Program-made: the position numbers and the translations under genes
Part shown: positions 1 to 6,235 of the stretch, piece by piece
Layout of the letters: each line of letters starts with the position of its first letter
Numbering within the stretch: the first letter of the stretch is position 1
Origin: Dehalococcoidia bacterium
GTDB taxonomy: Bacteria > Chloroflexota > Dehalococcoidia > UBA2979
Assembly: GCA_004297315.1 (NCBI GenBank)
Contig: SCTU01000187.1
Span: forward strand, 1-9,788
Reading direction: 5' to 3'
Length of the DNA stretch: 9,788 bases
Notes under the pieces: generated by a model
Told to the model about the DNA's origin: nothing
Database searches by the model: none
The model's input: only the letters and a program-made list of their open reading frames with translations

Positions 1-122
1 CCGATCCCGTTGCAGAACGGCTCGGCCGCCGCGTCCAGCGCGACGTAGACGAGGTAGGCGGAGACGCCGATGCCAAGCGCGATCAGGAGCGTGAGCGCGG
101 ATTGCCGGGCGGATGAGAACAC
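1..122 (-). CDS. Vitamin K epoxide reductase (VKOR) family protein, N-terminal fragment
   Basis: Only the first 40 codons are in the window; the gene runs off the left edge. VKOR proteins are integral membrane quinone reductases that reoxidise a DsbA-like thioredoxin partner and so drive disulfide formation outside the cytoplasm. The visible part has a hydrophobic first helix (about residues 8-29), then A-E-P-F-C-N-G-I-G, which matches the conserved region around the first loop cysteine of bacterial VKOR. The CxxC active site would lie beyond the window. The start is taken as GTG at 122, ten bases after the stop of the upstream DsbA-like gene; no clear Shine-Dalgarno is seen, so an earlier overlapping start is possible. 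Position directly downstream of a thioredoxin-fold gene is the classic VKOR setting and strengthens the call. Confidence 0.8.
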   Translation of the reverse strand, partial: MFSSARQSALTLLIALGIGVSAYLVYVALDAAAEPFCNGI

Positions 123-129
123 TGGGCCG

Positions 130-840
130 CTACGGCTTCGCGGGCCTGGCGCGCTCGACCGCCGCGCGGAACACCTCGATCGGCTGAGCGCCAAGGACCG
201 GCTGCCCGTTGACCGTGAACGTCGGCGTGCTGCTCACGCCGGCCTGCCGCGCCTGCTGCGTGATCGCCTCGACGGTCGCGCGCTTCGCGCCGGAGTCGAG
301 GCAGGCGTTGAACTTTCCGGTGTCGAAGCCGCTCGCGCGCTGGGCCACCTCGGTGGCGTACTTCTTCAGGTTGCCGGGCGTGAAGACGCCGGAGTTCTCA
401 GCCCCCTGGTGCGAGTAGAGGACATCGTGCATCGGCCAGAAGGCGTCCTGGTCGGCCGCGCACTCCGCCGCCTCTGCAGCCTTCTTCGATTCCTCGCCGA
501 TGAAGGCGAAGTAGCGGTACTCCAGCGAGACCTGGCCGGACTCGACCAGTTCCTGCTCCAGCAGGTGGCCCGTCTCGACCACCCACTTCTTGCAGAAGGG
601 GCACTGGAAGTCGGCGTACTCGATGATCTTGACCGGGGCGTTCGGGTCGCCCTGCGTGCGCCCGCTCACGCGCGTGCGCGGTCCCGACTCAATCACCGTC
701 GTGTCGCCGCCCGGACGGTTGAGCCAGATCAGCACCCCGACGACGACGAGGGCGAGCGCGACCGAGCCGAGCACTGGCAGCCCGCCCCACTGGTTGAGCG
801 TGTGCTGCCATCCAACGGGCGGTGGCTTGCGCCTCGTCAT
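130..840 (-). CDS. Membrane-anchored DsbA-like thiol:disulfide oxidoreductase
   Basis: 236 residues. A short basic N-terminus (MTRRK) and one hydrophobic helix (about residues 21-40) predict an N-in, C-out membrane anchor. The catalytic domain follows: E-Y-A-D-F-Q-C-P-F-C with the CxxC at 80-83, and a cis-proline loop T205-P206 in S-S-T-P-T-F. Between them lies the helical insertion typical of DsbA/BdbD-like proteins of the thioredoxin_4 type. A second cysteine pair, C127 and C180, may form a structural disulfide. It likely oxidises exported proteins and is recharged by the VKOR encoded next. The ATG at 840 has a GGGGGTG stretch about 9 bases upstream and lies 30 bases after the DUF3105 gene, so the three genes look like one operon. 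The N-terminal anchor closely resembles that of the DUF3105 protein. Oxidase rather than isomerase or reductase activity is inferred. Confidence 0.92.
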   Translation of the reverse strand: MTRRKPPPVGWQHTLNQWGGLPVLGSVALALVVVGVLIWLNRPGGDTTVIESGPRTRVSGRTQGDPNAPVKIIEYADFQCPFCKKWVVETGHLLEQELVESGQVSLEYRYFAFIGEESKKAAEAAECAADQDAFWPMHDVLYSHQGAENSGVFTPGNLKKYATEVAQRASGFDTGKFNACLDSGAKRATVEAITQQARQAGVSSTPTFTVNGQPVLGAQPIEVFRAAVERARPAKP

Positions 841-852
841 CTCGTCGTCACC

Positions 853-869
853 CCCGCGTGTCTTGCGGG
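853..869 (-). repeat. Small inverted repeat between the DUF3105 and DsbA-like genes
   Basis: CCCGC and GCGGG arms with a seven-base loop fill most of the 30-base gap. In the transcript this could form a five-pair GC hairpin just ahead of the DsbA ribosome binding site. No U-run follows, so it is not an intrinsic terminator; it might tune translation or mRNA processing, or be chance in GC-rich DNA. Confidence 0.25.
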
Positions 870-870
870 T

Positions 871-1506
871 CTAGCGGACGGCCGGCTCGGGTGAGCGGTT
901 GAGGTTGGTGGAGATGAAGTCCTTCACCGTCTTCATATCGCCAGGCTTGATGACAAGGCGGCGGCCCCACGACGTCGCGACCAGCGCATCCTTGTTCTCG
1001 GGCCGTGGCGACAGGACGACGTCGCGCTTGCGCCCGTCGACCAGGTCAAGCAGCTCCTTCAACTGGGCGTCCGAGATCGCGCCGGGCTTGTAGGTGATCC
1101 AGATGAGGCCGTGCTCCAGCGAGTGGATGACCCGGCCGTCGTCGACGGGCTGGTCGTAGACGCCGCCCGGAAGCGGGTTGACGTAGTGGGGGCCTCCTGC
1201 GGGCGGCACTCCCTCCGGGATCTGGAGTTCGGACGGCGAGGTCACGTGGCCGGACGCCGCGATCTGGACCGCCTCGCCCATCAGGCCCTTCGACGAGACG
1301 CCGACGGGCCGGTTCACCCAGGCGATCCAGCCGATGAACGCCAGCACCGCCACGCCCGCAACGATGATCCAGGGCCCGCCCCACTGGTCGATGGTGTGGC
1401 GCCAAGCCGGGACGGGCTTCGGCGCCGGCCGTGCTGAGGCCGCGGCAGGCGTCGAGGGTTGGCTACGACGCTGCTGCAGGCGCTCCTGGCGGCGATTCTT
1501 TCCCAT
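871..1506 (-). CDS. DUF3105 domain membrane protein
   Basis: 211 residues from the ATG at 1506. That start has GGAGGG six bases upstream, and a longer in-frame start at 1581 would lie on the -35 of the predicted promoter, so 1506 is preferred. The N-terminus is strongly basic and Gln/Arg/Pro/Ala-rich (about 1-33). It is followed by W-R-H-T-I-D-Q-W-G-G (35-44) and a hydrophobic helix (about 45-63). The DUF3105 domain occupies about 95-211, with P-P-A-G-G-P-H-Y (101-108), G-V-Y-D (115-118) and H-S-L-E-H-G (128-133), the family hallmark as I remember it. Topology should be N-in, C-out. The function of DUF3105 is not established. The family often neighbours thioredoxin-fold genes, and here it heads an operon with DsbA-like and VKOR genes, suggesting a role in envelope redox or metal handling (inference). 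Confidence 0.88.
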   Translation of the reverse strand: MGKNRRQERLQQRRSQPSTPAAASARPAPKPVPAWRHTIDQWGGPWIIVAGVAVLAFIGWIAWVNRPVGVSSKGLMGEAVQIAASGHVTSPSELQIPEGVPPAGGPHYVNPLPGGVYDQPVDDGRVIHSLEHGLIWITYKPGAISDAQLKELLDLVDGRKRDVVLSPRPENKDALVATSWGRRLVIKPGDMKTVKDFISTNLNRSPEPAVR

Positions 1507-1551
1507 TTGGACCCTCCGGCGGCGCGGAATTCGGGGCGTGGCGGCCTCTCG

Positions 1552-1581
1552 ATTATCTGGGCCGCGCCCGGCGAGCGCCAA
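1552..1581 (-). promoter_or_regulatory. Predicted sigma70-type promoter of the DUF3105-DsbA-VKOR operon
   Basis: On the minus strand TTGGCG (1581-1576) and GATAAT (1557-1552) are separated by 18 bases. They match 4/6 and 5/6 of the -35 and -10 consensus in otherwise very GC-rich DNA. A transcript would start near 1545, giving a leader of about 39 bases that contains the GGAGGG ribosome binding site. Its position supports the ATG at 1506 as the true start. Confidence 0.5.
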
Positions 1582-1635
1582 CCGACCGGCCGTCCGGGCG
1601 ATGTCCGGGAATCGTGGTGCCTCCGCATATCTTGT

Positions 1636-1673
1636 AGTGCACGGACTGGTGCGACCTCACCGTCAAGTGCACG
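1636..1673. repeat. Pair of AGTGCACG direct repeats, possible operator
   Basis: Each copy contains the palindrome GTGCAC. The copies start exactly 30 bases apart, roughly three helical turns, and lie 53 and 23 bases before the methyltransferase start. The spacing suits a dimeric or cooperative regulator on one DNA face. Eight-base repeats can occur by chance, so this is tentative. Confidence 0.3.
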
Positions 1674-1695
1674 ACCGCGTGGAGGCGCGGCGCGA

Positions 1696-2376
1696 ATGTC
1701 AGGATCCTCGAACCCGTTCGACAGCGGCGAAGCGGAAGCGGCCGCGTACGACGCGTGGTACGACGCTCCGTCGGGCCGTTCCGTGCTCGAACGGGAGCAG
1801 CGGTGCGTCATCCCGCTGCTCGAGGGCGCGGCGAGGCCGTGGCTCGACCTCGGCACGGGGAGCGGCCGCTTTGGGGCGGCCGCCGGAGCAGAACTGGGGC
1901 TCGATCCTGCACTAGCGTTGCTGCGTATCGCCGCGCGACGGATCCCCTCGGTCGTCCGCGGAGCCGCTGAGGCGCTCCCGTTTCGCGCGGCAAGCCTGGG
2001 AGCCGTGCTCTGCGTGGCCGCGTTCGAGTTCCTGCCCGACGCGGACTGCGCGTTGCGCGAGATCGCCCGCGCGCTGCGTCCCGGCGGGCGATTTGTGCTC
2101 GGCTTCTTCCCGCGAGACAGCGCGTGGGCGACGTTCTACGAGCAGGAGGGCCGCGACCCGGCGTCGTTGTTCCACGGCGCGCGGTTCTGTTCCCTCGAGG
2201 AATGGCAGCAGCGGGCGGTGGCAGCGGGCCTCACCCCGGGGCCCGTGCGCTCCACACTGTTCGAGGCGCCCGGCGAGCCGCCGTCCCCGCGCGTCGTCGC
2301 CGGCGCAGAACCCGGTGCGAGTTTTGTGGCCACCACGCTGGTGAAGACCGGTGAAGATGAAGGACGGCACAGATGA
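1696..2376 (+). CDS. Class I SAM-dependent methyltransferase (Methyltransf_11 type)
   Basis: 226 residues. The ATG at 1696 is chosen because GGAGG ends 10 bases upstream and the protein then begins with a family-like F-D-S-G-E-A-E-A-A-A-Y-D-A-W-Y-D; the reading frame is open further upstream without protein-like sequence. Motif I is W-L-D-L-G-T-G-S-G-R-F (49-59), followed by the acidic-strand equivalent L-G-L-D-P (about 67-71), E-A-L-P-F (about 93-97) and A-L-R-P-G-G-R-F-V-L-G (about 129-139). This is a complete Rossmann-fold SAM-binding core. The C-terminal third, which would bind substrate, offers no recognisable signature, so substrate is unknown (small molecule more likely than nucleic acid, by family). 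The stop overlaps the ATG of the thiamine-binding protein gene (ATGA), implying translational coupling. Confidence 0.88.
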   Translation: MSGSSNPFDSGEAEAAAYDAWYDAPSGRSVLEREQRCVIPLLEGAARPWLDLGTGSGRFGAAAGAELGLDPALALLRIAARRIPSVVRGAAEALPFRAASLGAVLCVAAFEFLPDADCALREIARALRPGGRFVLGFFPRDSAWATFYEQEGRDPASLFHGARFCSLEEWQQRAVAAGLTPGPVRSTLFEAPGEPPSPRVVAGAEPGASFVATTLVKTGEDEGRHR

Positions 2377-2627
2377 GCGACCTCGCTGCACAGGTGAGCC
2401 TCTATCCCCTCGGCCAGGCCGACCTGTCGCCCTCGATTGAGGAGGTGCTGCGGATCTTCGAGGCGTACGCCCTGCGCGTGGAGACGGGGCCAATGAGCAC
2501 CCTGCTTTACGGCGACGATGCCCCGCTGTTCGAGGCGCTTCATGAGGCGACACTTGCGGCCACCCGCTCGGGAAAGATGGTGATGGTGGTCACCGTCTCG
2601 AACGCATGCGCCGTGCCGGAGGGGTAG
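2373..2627 (+). CDS. YkoF/MTH1187-like thiamine-binding protein, single domain
   Basis: 84 residues. The start V-S-L-Y-P-L-G (8-14), the central G-P-M-S-T (39-43) followed by Y-G-D-D, and the end V-V-T-V-S-N-A-C match the ferredoxin-like YkoF / DUF77 family. Some of its members bind thiamine or related pyrimidines in the cytoplasm. Bacillus YkoF has two such domains in about 200 residues; this is a one-domain form that would need to oligomerise. Its ATG overlaps the methyltransferase stop by four bases, so the two are co-translated. No thiamine biosynthesis gene, transporter of the YkoEDC type or TPP riboswitch is visible nearby. The ligand is therefore inferred from the family only and could differ. 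Confidence 0.82.
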   Translation: MSDLAAQVSLYPLGQADLSPSIEEVLRIFEAYALRVETGPMSTLLYGDDAPLFEALHEATLAATRSGKMVMVVTVSNACAVPEG

Positions 2628-2640
2628 CCCCGGCCGGGCT
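2626..2640 (+). repeat. Short GC hairpin at the end of the thiamine-binding protein gene
   Basis: AGCCC and GGGCT arms flank a five-base loop, beginning within the stop codon. No T-run follows, so it is a poor intrinsic terminator. It may mark an mRNA end or be chance. The 79-base gap to the first MFS gene contains no other convincing signal except that gene's ribosome binding site. Confidence 0.25.
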
Positions 2641-2706
2641 GCCCGCTCCCGCCCCGCGGGCCCCAGGCGTTACTCTCGGCTGCTCGCGCCGAGGAGGCGC
2701 GTGCGA

Positions 2707-3936
2707 ATGGCCTACTCCGAAACCGCTGCGCGCCCGTTCCGCGCCGACCGCAACTTTCGCCTCATGCTGGGGTTCACCCTCGTCGCGCAGTTTCAGCCGC
2801 ACCTCGCGATCTGGGTCGTGTACCTCACGGACTACCGGCACCTCACGCTCACGCAGGTCGGCATCATGGAGGCGCTGTACTGGGGTGTGAAGCTGATCGC
2901 GGAGGTGCCGACCGGCGCCTTCGCCGACCGCTTCGGCCGGCGCCTGACCTTCATCACCGGCACGGTCGTCGAGGGCGCTGGTATCGCGATCTTCGCGCTC
3001 GCCGGCACGTTCCCGCTGCTTTCGCTCTCGTACCTGCTCTGGTCGCTCGGCTTCGCCTTCCGCTCGGGGAACGACTCCGCGTACATCTATGACGCGCTCG
3101 CAGCCGAGGACCGCGGGGCGGAGTTCGCGCAGCGTCAGGGGCGCTTCGGCGCCGCGGTGCAGATCGCCTTCACGCTGGGCGGCATTGCGGGGGCCGCCTT
3201 CGCCGCACGCACGTCCCTGGCCGCAGCGACGCTGGCCGGTGTGGTGCCCTCGATGCTCGGCGTCGGCGTCCTGCTGCTGATGCAGGAGCCCCCGCGTCGA
3301 GGCGGCACGACGCACATGCCCTACCTCGATACCTTGCGCGGGGCGTGGCGCGTCCTGCAGACGCGCGCCGCCCTCCGCTGGGCGATCCTCTTCGAGGTCA
3401 CGATCGGGGCCGCCGCGCCGGCGCACTTTCTGCTGCTCCAGCCGTTCCTTACGCATCACGCGGTGCCGCTCGCCTGGTACGGCGTCGCACTCGCGCCGTC
3501 CGGCTTCGCACACGCCGCCGGGTCGATCCTCAGCGCGCGGCTGGCGAGGGCGTTCGGCTTGCGCCGCACGTTGCTGGCTGGGCTCGTCGCGGTGGTGGCG
3601 CCGCTCAGCGTCCTCGCCGCATTTGACGCGGTCTGGATGCTGCCCGCGTTCTGGGTTGCGCAGTTCGCGGGCGGCACCGTCGAGCCCGCGCTGGGCGGCT
3701 ACGTCAACGACCGAACGGAATCGGCGGTACGTGCCACCGTGCTGTCGGTCGCGCCGCTGGGCTTCTCGCTGATGGTGATGTTCGCGAGCCCGCTCGCCGG
3801 AATCACGGCCGATGTCCACCTCGGCCTGGGCTTTGCTGCGCTCGCCGGCGTGGTCGGCCTCGGCGCGGGGACGGCGTTCCTGCTCTGGCGCAGCGCCGAC
3901 GCCCGCGACCCCGCGCCGATCGAGGCCTCCTTGTGA
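2707..3936 (+). CDS. MFS transporter (first of a tandem pair)
   Basis: 409 residues, the usual size for a 12-helix major facilitator. The ATG at 2707 has GAGGAGG nine bases upstream; a GTG at 2701 is too close to that site. MFS motif A between helices 2 and 3 is intact: G-A-F-A-D-R-F-G-R-R (70-79). G-N-D-S-A-Y-I-Y-D (121-129) lies near helix 4, and a central cytoplasmic loop with E-P-P-R-R-G separates the two six-helix halves. It probably exchanges a small solute with protons at the inner membrane. Drug or metabolite efflux is the commonest role of such proteins, but nothing here fixes the substrate. It is followed without gap by a paralog sharing roughly half its residues by eye, a clear tandem duplication. 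Confidence 0.88.
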   Translation: MAYSETAARPFRADRNFRLMLGFTLVAQFQPHLAIWVVYLTDYRHLTLTQVGIMEALYWGVKLIAEVPTGAFADRFGRRLTFITGTVVEGAGIAIFALAGTFPLLSLSYLLWSLGFAFRSGNDSAYIYDALAAEDRGAEFAQRQGRFGAAVQIAFTLGGIAGAAFAARTSLAAATLAGVVPSMLGVGVLLLMQEPPRRGGTTHMPYLDTLRGAWRVLQTRAALRWAILFEVTIGAAAPAHFLLLQPFLTHHAVPLAWYGVALAPSGFAHAAGSILSARLARAFGLRRTLLAGLVAVVAPLSVLAAFDAVWMLPAFWVAQFAGGTVEPALGGYVNDRTESAVRATVLSVAPLGFSLMVMFASPLAGITADVHLGLGFAALAGVVGLGAGTAFLLWRSADARDPAPIEASL

Positions 3937-5147
3937 TGTCGATGGCGACGCAGGCCCGTCCGTTCCATACGACGCGCAACCTGCGCCTCCTCTCAACCTT
4001 CATGGCCGTCGCGCGCTTCTCGCCTCACCTCGCGGTCTGGGTGATCTACCTCACCGACTATCGAGGCCTGTCACTCGCGCAGGTCGGCCTCATGGAGACG
4101 TTCTTCCAGGCTGTGAAGGTCGTCGGCCAGGTCCCGACCGGTGCTTTCGCCGACCGCTACGGCCGCCGTTTCACCTTCATCACCGGGATCGCCATCGAAG
4201 GGACGGGCCTCCTGCTCTTTGGCCTCGCCGGCAACTTCCCGCTGCTGGTCGTCGCCTACGTCTTCTGGGCGCTTGGCATCACCTTCGTCCAAGGCAACGA
4301 CGGCGCGTACATCTATGACGCCCTCGCCGCAGAGGACCGCACCACCGAGTACCCCAGCCGCGCCGGCCGCCTGCTCGCCGTCGTCGCTACGTCGAGCATG
4401 ATCGGCGCGGTTGCCGGCAGCGCGCTCACTGCGCGTACGAACCTCGCGTGGGGCGTCCTCGCCGGCGCGGCGCCCTCGGTCCCCGCCCTTTGCATCGCGC
4501 TCTCGATGCAGGAGCCGCCGCGCCGTGGCCGCGTGCGCCTCCCCTACGTCGCCACGCTGCGAGGCGCGGTCCAGGCGCTGCGCGCGCGTGCCGCCGTGCG
4601 ATGGGCGATCCTCTTCGAGGTTTCGCTGGCGGTCTCGATGCCGGCGTCCGCCCTGCTCCTCCAACCCTTCCTCGTGCGGCACGAGTTGCCGGTCGCGTGG
4701 TTCGGCGTCGCGATTCTGCCGGTCGCGCTCGGCACGGTCGGAGGCTCGATGGCGAGTGCCTGGGTCGTGCGTACGTTCGGCGTGCGGCGCGCCTTTGCGC
4801 TCGCGCTCGGGGGCGCGGCGACGTCACTCGCCGTGCTGGCGACGGTGGACCACCTCGTCGCGCTGCTCGCGTATCCGCTGCTGCGGGCCTCGCTCGGCCT
4901 TGGCGGCCCGGCCCTCGGCGCCTACGTGAACGCGCGCACTGAATCCGATGTGCGCGCCACTGTGCTCTCGGTCGCGCCGCTGGGCACGGCGCTCGTCTTC
5001 TCGGTGATGGCTGCCGCGGCCGGCGTCATCGGCGACCGGCACCTCCTGCTCGCTTACGCGACCCTCGCGACGACGCTCATCGCACTCGGCGGCACCACCT
5101 ACGCCATGTGGGTGCGTGCAGACCGGCGGGAGTCCGGAGCAGACTAG
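3936..5147 (+). CDS. MFS transporter (second of a tandem pair)
   Basis: 403 residues from the ATG at 3936, which overlaps the preceding stop (TGATG). A GTG at 3933 (GTGA overlap) and an ATG at 3942 are equally readable alternatives. Like its neighbour it has P-H-L-A-V-W-V-I-Y-L-T-D-Y-R in helix 1, motif A G-A-F-A-D-R-Y-G-R-R (69-78), G-N-D-G-A-Y-I-Y-D-A-L and Q-E-P-P-R-R-G in the central loop. Membrane helices are of normal number by hydrophobic blocks. It is co-translated with the first MFS gene, so the pair may act together or with divided substrate range (inference). Its stop codon lies in CTAG, which on the other strand is the stop of the MBL hydrolase, so the two genes converge with a four-base overlap. 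Substrate unknown. Confidence 0.88.
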   Translation: MSMATQARPFHTTRNLRLLSTFMAVARFSPHLAVWVIYLTDYRGLSLAQVGLMETFFQAVKVVGQVPTGAFADRYGRRFTFITGIAIEGTGLLLFGLAGNFPLLVVAYVFWALGITFVQGNDGAYIYDALAAEDRTTEYPSRAGRLLAVVATSSMIGAVAGSALTARTNLAWGVLAGAAPSVPALCIALSMQEPPRRGRVRLPYVATLRGAVQALRARAAVRWAILFEVSLAVSMPASALLLQPFLVRHELPVAWFGVAILPVALGTVGGSMASAWVVRTFGVRRAFALALGGAATSLAVLATVDHLVALLAYPLLRASLGLGGPALGAYVNARTESDVRATVLSVAPLGTALVFSVMAAAAGVIGDRHLLLAYATLATTLIALGGTTYAMWVRADRRESGAD

Positions 5148-6235
5148 CTCGCGCGCTCCCAGCGCACGGTGCCGTCCTCAGCAAGGTGCATCACGACCCG
5201 TCCGTCATCCTGGAGAAGGTCGAGGTGGGCGAGCGTCTCGCCGATCGCGCTGCGGCGCTTCATCATCCCGAAGGTGGAGTACGGCCGGTTCCAGGTGACG
5301 CGCTCCGCGATCTGTGCCGCGGAGATCGGCGCGCCGACGACGCTGTCGATCGCGGCCAGCACTTCCTCCAGCCGGTGGTCGTGGTGCTCCGCGATCACGC
5401 GGCAGCGCTCCGGCAGGTCGTCGATCGTCGCTTCGTGCGCCGGCAGCGCCAGGCGGGTGTCGAGCGCCGCGACTTTCGCGAGCGAGTCGAGGAATTCGCG
5501 CAGCGGGTTCCGTCCGGCGGCGTCGTCCTCCGGCGAGAGTGAGACGTTCGGGGTGATCCGCGAGAGCACGTGGTCACCGGTGAAGGTGAGACGGTGGTCG
5601 GGGAGGTAGAGGCAGAGGTGGCCGGGGGTGTGGCCGGGCGTCCAGAGCGCCTGCACCCGCCAGCCGTCGAATTCGATCACTTCGCCGTCGGCGATGCGAC
5701 GGTCGGCCTCGACGCGCATGTTCCAGGCGTGGCGCTCGGTCTCGGTGGCGGCGTCCGGGTGCCCGTGCTTCGGCCGCGACTCCTCGCGGCGCACCTCGTC
5801 GCGCTCCCGCTCGAGTTCCTCGGGAGGGACGCCGTGCCGGCGCATCCAGACGGCGCTGCGCGCGAGCCAGTCGTCGTCGCCGTGATGGTTCTCGACGAAC
5901 CAGTCCACCTCGAGGTCCAGCATCGCCACCTCGCAGGCCGGCGACTGCTGCTTGAGCCACGACCCGAGGCCGAAGTGGTCGGCGTGCCCGTGCGAGATGA
6001 TCAGGCGCTGCACGTCCGAGGGGGCATAGCCGATCGCCTTCAACTGGGAGGTGAGCGCGACCTTGGCCTCAGCCGTGCCATAGCCGGAGTCGAAGAGCGT
6101 CACGCCGTGCTTGCCGGCGAAGGCGTAGGGCATGATCCAGGGCAGTGCGTCCGAGGTCATCGGCGTGCGCAGCCGCCAGAGCCCGGGCACGATCTCACGC
6201 GGCGGCTCAAGGGTGGTCACATCGAAGTCGGGCAC
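5144..6235 (-). CDS. MBL-fold metallo-hydrolase with C-terminal winged-helix-like domain
   Basis: 363 residues from the GTG at 6235, preceded by GGAG five bases upstream; the open frame extends far upstream but only as antisense to chrA. The metallo-beta-lactamase ligand set is complete: H82-G-H84-A-D86-H87, H202 in T-P-G-H-T-P-G-H, D221 in F-T-G-D-H, and H267 in L-P-A-H-E. This predicts a di-metal hydrolase (Zn or Fe) of the glyoxalase II / LACTB2-like branch. A charged helical insertion, rich in Glu and Arg, spans about 137-180. The last 70 or so residues resemble the small MBL_C-type domain found in LACTB2-like hydrolases. It is cytoplasmic (no signal sequence). Substrate may be a thioester, lactone or RNA-like molecule; none can be chosen. 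It is divergent from chrA and shares its control region. Confidence 0.88.
   Translation of the reverse strand: MPDFDVTTLEPPREIVPGLWRLRTPMTSDALPWIMPYAFAGKHGVTLFDSGYGTAEAKVALTSQLKAIGYAPSDVQRLIISHGHADHFGLGSWLKQQSPACEVAMLDLEVDWFVENHHGDDDWLARSAVWMRRHGVPPEELERERDEVRREESRPKHGHPDAATETERHAWNMRVEADRRIADGEVIEFDGWRVQALWTPGHTPGHLCLYLPDHRLTFTGDHVLSRITPNVSLSPEDDAAGRNPLREFLDSLAKVAALDTRLALPAHEATIDDLPERCRVIAEHHDHRLEEVLAAIDSVVGAPISAAQIAERVTWNRPYSTFGMMKRRSAIGETLAHLDLLQDDGRVVMHLAEDGTVRWERAS

Larger units (their letters stand above)
1507..1695. other. Divergent intergenic region, DUF3105 operon / methyltransferase
   Basis: This 189-base gap separates two divergent genes. It holds the minus-strand promoter at 1552-1581 and, nearer the methyltransferase, two copies of AGTGCACG at 1636-1643 and 1666-1673, 30 bases apart start to start. 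I found no convincing -35/-10 pair reading toward the methyltransferase; TATCTT at 1628-1633 is a possible lone -10. A GGAGG at 1681-1685 precedes the methyltransferase ATG. Confidence 0.5.

Noticed and set aside
70..894. A 274-codon plus-strand frame across the DsbA-like gene
   Set aside because: It is the antisense shadow of a clear thioredoxin-fold protein and shows no domain.
1507..1581. Longer DUF3105 start at 1581
   Set aside because: It overlaps the predicted promoter elements and lacks a ribosome binding site, whereas the ATG at 1506 has GGAGGG at ideal spacing.
2628..2706. Riboswitch or intrinsic terminator between the thiamine-binding protein and MFS genes
   Set aside because: Only 79 bases are available, with one five-pair hairpin, no T-run and none of the TPP riboswitch conserved core.
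2590..3996. A 468-codon minus-strand open frame
   Set aside because: It lies entirely opposite the first MFS transporter and reads as low-complexity Arg/Glu/Gly/His; a stop-poor shadow frame.
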